From: Sphingomonas sp. So64.6b
GTDB taxonomy: Bacteria > Pseudomonadota > Alphaproteobacteria > Sphingomonadales > Sphingomonadaceae
Direction of reading: 5' to 3'
Length of the DNA: 64,000 nt
NCBI RefSeq assembly: GCF_014171475.1
Contig: NZ_CP048817.1
Coordinates: 4,154,001 to 4,218,000 of the forward strand
Shown here: in pieces, positions 61,238 through 64,000 of the stretch
Layout of the letters: each line of letters begins with the position of its first letter
Numbering within the stretch: position 1 is the stretch's first letter
Program-made: the position numbers and the translations under genes
The notes under the pieces: generated by a model
Databases searched by the model: none
Seen by the model: the letters and a program-made list of their open reading frames with translations, nothing else
Told to the model about the DNA's origin: nothing

Positions 61238-61561
61238 TTAGCCGGTCAGGCGAACGGAGCAGGCCGCGGCGTAGGTCGCGCAGGCGGCACCATCGGTCCG
61301 CTCGCTATCGACCGCATCGCTGAGGATCGCCAGCCAGCCATGGATCAGCGGCCCGCGTTCGCCGCGCGCCAATGCCGATTCGAGCGCCTGGGCGACGGTA
61401 ACGGCCGGATATATGCCGCTGCGATAGGCGATCGACCGGATCGCATCGATCTCATGTGCGACATTGGCCGATTCGCTGATCGACATACGTGCGTCGATCA
61501 GGCCGATTCGTGCCGCCAGTTCCGCCCTGATGGGGTCGTACCCCGATTGCCGCTGCGTCAT
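61238..61561 (-). CDS. hypothetical protein (107 aa)
   Basis: A soluble, mostly helical 107-residue protein: MTQRQSGYDPIRAELAARIGLIDARMSISESANVAHEIDAIRSIAYRSG then LESALARGERGPLIHGWLAILSDAVDSER. There is no signal peptide or membrane helix. It lies 9 nt upstream of the GDT1-like gene on the same strand, so the two are probably cotranscribed. Family not recognised. Confidence 0.7.
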   Translation of the reverse strand: MTQRQSGYDPIRAELAARIGLIDARMSISESANVAHEIDAIRSIAYRSGIYPAVTVAQALESALARGERGPLIHGWLAILSDAVDSERTDGAACATYAAACSVRLTG

Positions 61562-61645
61562 GCCCCATTACCTCCCATGGGGCTCTCGCCCTCGGTTGGA
61601 AGCTGCGCCCTATATGGTAAACAGGGGGTTAAACCGGTGCCGGAC

Positions 61646-61674
61646 TTGACATTCGCGCAGCCCTCGGCCAATCG
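61646..61674 (+). promoter_or_regulatory. possible rpmG promoter
   Basis: A consensus -35 box TTGACA (61646-61651) is followed 17 nt later by CAATCG, a weak -10. It lies about 90 nt upstream of rpmG and upstream of a leader hairpin. Confidence 0.4.
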
Positions 61675-61686
61675 CCCCGGTCTGTG

Positions 61687-61707
61687 AGCGGCGGCGCGTC
61701 CGCCGCT
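61687..61707 (+). terminator. terminator-like hairpin in the rpmG leader
   Basis: AGCGGCGG (61687-61694) pairs perfectly with CCGCCGCT (61700-61707) around a 5-nt loop and is followed by TTTGCATTTTTAT. It looks like an intrinsic terminator but lies 31 nt before the rpmG start with no gene ending just upstream on this strand, so it may attenuate rpmG. Confidence 0.6.
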
Positions 61708-61738
61708 TTTGCATTTTTATCGTACAGGAATCGGGCTC

Positions 61739-61906
61739 ATGGCCAAGCCGACAACCGTCAAAATCAAGCTGCTCAGCTCGGCTGACACGGGCTTCTTCTA
61801 TGTCACCAAGAAGAATCCGCGTACCAAGACCGAGAAGCTCAGCTTCAAGAAGTATGATCCCGTCGTGCGCAAGCATGTCGAGTTCAAGGAAACCAAGATC
61901 AAGTGA
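61739..61906 (+). CDS. rpmG: 50S ribosomal protein L33
   Basis: A 55-residue L33: [55 protein letters not shown] reads as the standard Cys-free type, so it does not need zinc. The start at 61739 follows ACAGGAA. It lies alone, after the hairpin leader and before a GC-rich hairpin region shared with the convergent receiver gene. Confidence 0.96.
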   Translation: MAKPTTVKIKLLSSADTGFFYVTKKNPRTKTEKLSFKKYDPVVRKHVEFKETKIK

Positions 61907-61960
61907 TCGGGCCGGGGGCGTAAGTCCCCGATCGGTTATCCCGATCCGGTCGGGATCCGG

Positions 61961-61985
61961 GGCCGCAGGCGCACGCCTGGCGGCC
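61961..61985. terminator. GC-rich hairpin between convergent rpmG and receiver genes
   Basis: GGCCGCAGGCG pairs with CGCCTGGCGGCC (one bulged G) and CTTTCCT follows on the plus strand. A further hairpin (ATCCCGA...TCGGGAT) lies just before it. A plausible terminator for rpmG. Confidence 0.5.
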
Positions 61986-61990
61986 CTTTC

Positions 61991-62380
61991 CTATGTCTGG
62001 TTCCCAACGTCCGGCTCAAGCAGCAGCGACGAGACTGCATCGACGAAACGCGCCAGCGAAATCGGTTTCGAGACATAGGCATCCGCGCCGGCCGCGCGAA
62101 TCCGCTCCTCATCCTCGCGCCCGGCATAGGCGGTCACCGCCATGATCGGGATCGCCTTGAGCGCATCATCGGCCTTCATCTGGACGATCAGTTCGAACCC
62201 GCTGATATGCGGCAACTGGATATCCATCACGATCAGGTCGGGACCGAAATCGCGCGCGCGTGTCAGCGCCTCACGCTCGTCACGGACCCCTTCTGCGAGG
62301 TAATCGTGCGCACGCAACAGGTCGCAGAACAGCTTTAGATTGAGTTCATTGTCCTCGACAACGAGCACTCTTTTTGCCAC
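61991..62380 (-). CDS. single-domain response regulator (DivK/CheY-like)
   Basis: A 129-residue receiver with no output domain. GTG start at 62380 behind AAGGATGGG. The acidic pocket is VVEDNELN, the phospho-acceptor is Asp53 in LIVMDIQLP, and the conserved Thr/Lys are in MAVTAYAG and AYVSKPISL. The NELNLKLF and SGFELI segments resemble DivK, which controls cell-cycle kinases in alphaproteobacteria. It is divergent from the DUF3572 gene by 62 nt. Confidence 0.9.
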   Translation of the reverse strand: MAKRVLVVEDNELNLKLFCDLLRAHDYLAEGVRDEREALTRARDFGPDLIVMDIQLPHISGFELIVQMKADDALKAIPIMAVTAYAGREDEERIRAAGADAYVSKPISLARFVDAVSSLLLEPDVGNQT

Positions 62381-62442
62381 GCGAAACCCATCCTTCCATT
62401 CAGCTTCCGCTGATAGGCCCCCCTCCTTGATAAGAAAAGCGC

Positions 62443-62718
62443 GTGCCACAGACAAATGAAGACGCGGCTGAAGACGCTGGGGCGCTTGCCCTGCGCGCGC
62501 TGGTGTGGATCCTGAGCGACGCCGATCGCGCCTCGCGGCTGCTCGCCGTGACCGGGCTCGAGCCCGACGATCTACGCGCTCGCGCGGGCGATCCGGCGGT
62601 ATTGTCGGCGGTGCTCGCGTTCCTCGAAGGTTATGAGCCCAATCTGATCGCCTGTGCCGCCGCGATCGAGGTGCCTCCCACGGCGCTGGTCGCGGCCAAT
62701 CGGAGTCTTCAGGCATGA
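62443..62718 (+). CDS. DUF3572 family protein
   Basis: A 91-residue, GTG-started, helical protein: AGALALRALVWILSDADRASRLLAVTGLEPDDLRARAGDPAVLSAVLAFLEGYEPNLIACAAA is the DUF3572 pattern. The family is found in alphaproteobacteria, typically next to a DivK-like receiver, as here. It overlaps the HAD gene by 4 nt (ATGA). Function unknown. Confidence 0.87.
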   Translation: MPQTNEDAAEDAGALALRALVWILSDADRASRLLAVTGLEPDDLRARAGDPAVLSAVLAFLEGYEPNLIACAAAIEVPPTALVAANRSLQA

Positions 62719-63350
62719 GGCCGCTGCTGATCTGCGATTGCGATGAGGTGCTGCTGCACATGGTGCGGCATTTCGGCGTATGGCTGGGCGAGACGCACGA
62801 GATCGATTTCTCCCCCAATGGCGGCGATTTCGCCACCTCGATGAAGCGGCGCGATGGCAGCCCGGCGCCGGCGCGGGAGGAAATGTGGGCGATGCTCGAC
62901 CAGTTCTTCCCCGCCGAGATGGATCGCCAGACGCTCGTACCCCATGCTCGCGAAGCGCTCGCCGCGCTGTCTGAAAGCGCCGATATCGTCATCCTGACCA
63001 ATTTGCAGGATCAGTGCCGCCAGCCGCGCATCGAACAACTCGCCCGCTTCGGTATCGCGCACCGCGTCGAATGCAATCAGGGCGGCAAAGGCGGTCCGGT
63101 CGCCCGGCTGGTCGCCGAACACAGGAGCGATGGGGTCGATCCGGTCACGGTGTTCGTCGACGATCTTGCCGTCCATCACGATTCGGTCGCGCGCCACGCG
63201 CCGCAAGTCCACCGCCTTCACATGATATCCGAACCGGCGCTTGCGCCCAACGTACCCAAGGCACCTGCCGCGCATGCGCGGATCGACGACTGGATCGGGG
63301 CGGAGGCATGGATCGCCGAGCGCTTCGCTGCGGGTCTGCCGGCGGAATGA
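62715..63350 (+). CDS. HAD-superfamily hydrolase
   Basis: A 211-residue protein. Motif I is ICDCDEVLLHM (nucleophile Asp and second Asp), motif II IVILTNLQ, and motif IV VFVDDLAVHHDS. The cap is short and inserted early (about residues 20-70). Substrate cannot be told. It overlaps both neighbours by 4 nt, so DUF3572, HAD and the thioesterase form one coupled operon. Confidence 0.87.
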   Translation: MRPLLICDCDEVLLHMVRHFGVWLGETHEIDFSPNGGDFATSMKRRDGSPAPAREEMWAMLDQFFPAEMDRQTLVPHAREALAALSESADIVILTNLQDQCRQPRIEQLARFGIAHRVECNQGGKGGPVARLVAEHRSDGVDPVTVFVDDLAVHHDSVARHAPQVHRLHMISEPALAPNVPKAPAAHARIDDWIGAEAWIAERFAAGLPAE

Positions 63351-63766
63351 GGGAGGGTTTCTCCTTCTCGACGCGCTTCAAGGTGCGTTATGCCGAGATC
63401 GACGGGCAGAAGATCGTCTTCAACTCGCGTTATCTCGAATATGCCGATGTCGCGGTGACTGAGTTCTGGGACTGGACCGGGATCGACGCGCTGCCCGAAT
63501 GGCACGGTGCGGAGTTCAACGTTCGCCATACCGAGATCGATTATTTGAAACCGTTCAGGCTCGGCGACGAGATCGAGGCGTTCGTGCGACTCGACCGCCT
63601 TGGCGGGACCAGCCTGACCAAGCGTTTCGATCTGTGCCATGCGGTCACCGGCGACCTTCACTGCACGATCCTGATGGTCAGCGTGAACGTTGATCTGGAG
63701 CAGGGCCGCAGCGCACCTTTTTCGCCCGCGATGCGGGCGTTCCTGGAAAAGCTGGTCGCCGGCTAA
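63347..63766 (+). CDS. 4HBT-type acyl-CoA thioesterase
   Basis: A 139-residue hot-dog protein: FKVRYAEIDGQKIVFNSRYLEYADVAVTEFWDW (catalytic Asp region), FNVRHTEIDYLKPFRLGDEIEAFVRL and a C-terminal strand. The sequence IDGQKIVFN replaces the TDxxGVVYH motif of YbgC, so the substrate probably differs. Its start overlaps the HAD stop (ATGA). Confidence 0.87.
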   Translation: MREGFSFSTRFKVRYAEIDGQKIVFNSRYLEYADVAVTEFWDWTGIDALPEWHGAEFNVRHTEIDYLKPFRLGDEIEAFVRLDRLGGTSLTKRFDLCHAVTGDLHCTILMVSVNVDLEQGRSAPFSPAMRAFLEKLVAG

Positions 63767-63772
63767 GGTCTG

Positions 63773-64000
63773 TTATTCGGCCGCCTGTGCTGCCGGATCG
63801 CCCGTCACGACATCCTCGGGCAGCGCCCAGAGCAAGTCCTGCTTGGTCAGGATGCGGCCATCCCAGGCGCGGACGTCGATCGGCGCGATCGGACGCATGT
63901 CGCGTTCATCGACCAGCACCGGGGTCGCCGGCATGCCGGTTTCCCAGCGCTCGCCCCATTGCCTAAGCGCGATCATCGTCGGCAGCAGCGCGGATCCCTT
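63773..64000 (-). CDS. C-terminal part of an HxlR-like regulator (partial)
   Basis: The frame runs off the right edge; 75 residues are visible. The segment KGSALLPTMIALRQWGERW matches the final helix of HxlR-type winged-helix regulators. It is followed by a ~55-residue extension (PVLVDERDMRPIAPIDVRAWDG... DLLWALPEDVV) longer than usual. The DNA-binding part lies outside the window, so the call rests on one motif. Confidence 0.6.
   Translation of the reverse strand, partial: KGSALLPTMIALRQWGERWETGMPATPVLVDERDMRPIAPIDVRAWDGRILTKQDLLWALPEDVVTGDPAAQAAE

Overview
The window is high-GC chromosomal DNA from an alphaproteobacterium, most likely Sphingomonas or a close relative in the Sphingomonadaceae. 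The evidence is the ctaC-ctaD / ctaB-ctaG-ctaE respiratory layout, the rnd-lptC-lptA-lptB-rpoN block, the ybgC-tolQRAB-pal cluster, a ligase-associated DNA-repair gene set, DUF3572 and DUF2141 genes, and several intergenic palindromes of the kind common in sphingomonads. Almost all of it looks like core genome. I see no transposase, integrase, phage gene, CRISPR array, rRNA or tRNA.

Layout. 0-5.7 kb: aa3-type cytochrome c oxidase structural and assembly genes (minus strand; ctaE is cut by the left edge), interrupted by a GNAT acetyltransferase. 5.9-10.4 kb: a tight plus-strand run of pyrE, pdxJ, acpS, lepB, an AI-2E-family membrane protein and maiA. 10.4-15.8 kb: an envelope-glycan cluster with two GT4 glycosyltransferases, a multi-pass membrane protein, a DUF2141 exported protein and an ArnT/PMT-like glycosyltransferase. 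16-23.6 kb: PhoD-type phosphatase, a TetR regulator facing a saccharopine-dehydrogenase-like enzyme across a clear operator, ubiG, lysC, a nitronate monooxygenase and a YdeI-like protein. 23.7-29.4 kb: Tol-Pal. 29.5-31.4 kb: an SPFH / ribbon-helix-helix / small membrane protein operon behind a perfect palindrome, then a decayed hydrolase gene. 31.4-38.9 kb: S1/P1 nuclease, isoaspartyl peptidase, two acyltransferase-3 genes either side of a membrane LytTR regulator, DUF3089 hydrolase and ispG. 39-43.2 kb: one single-domain and two tandem double-DTG aspartic proteases around an M20 peptidase. 43.3-47.4 kb: Lhr-type helicase, a coupled membrane protein and the MBL-fold exonuclease of the ligase-associated repair system; the matching ATP-dependent ligase lies at 57.3-58.9 kb. 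49.6-54.8 kb: rpoN, LPS-transport genes, RNase D and TerC. 55-64 kb: a double cold-shock-domain protein, EamA transporter, ligase, metallophosphoesterase, Dps, a GDT1-like protein, rpmG, a DivK-like receiver, DUF3572, HAD, a thioesterase and the end of an HxlR-type regulator.

The best candidates for under-described biology are the SPFH-RHH-membrane operon, the pair of related upstream elements at 23.7 and 57.0 kb, the bilobed aspartic protease pair, the membrane protein coupled to the repair helicase, and a 34-bp perfect inverted repeat between rnd and lptC. Positions and motifs were read directly from the sequence. Family names are recognition by eye, without database searches.
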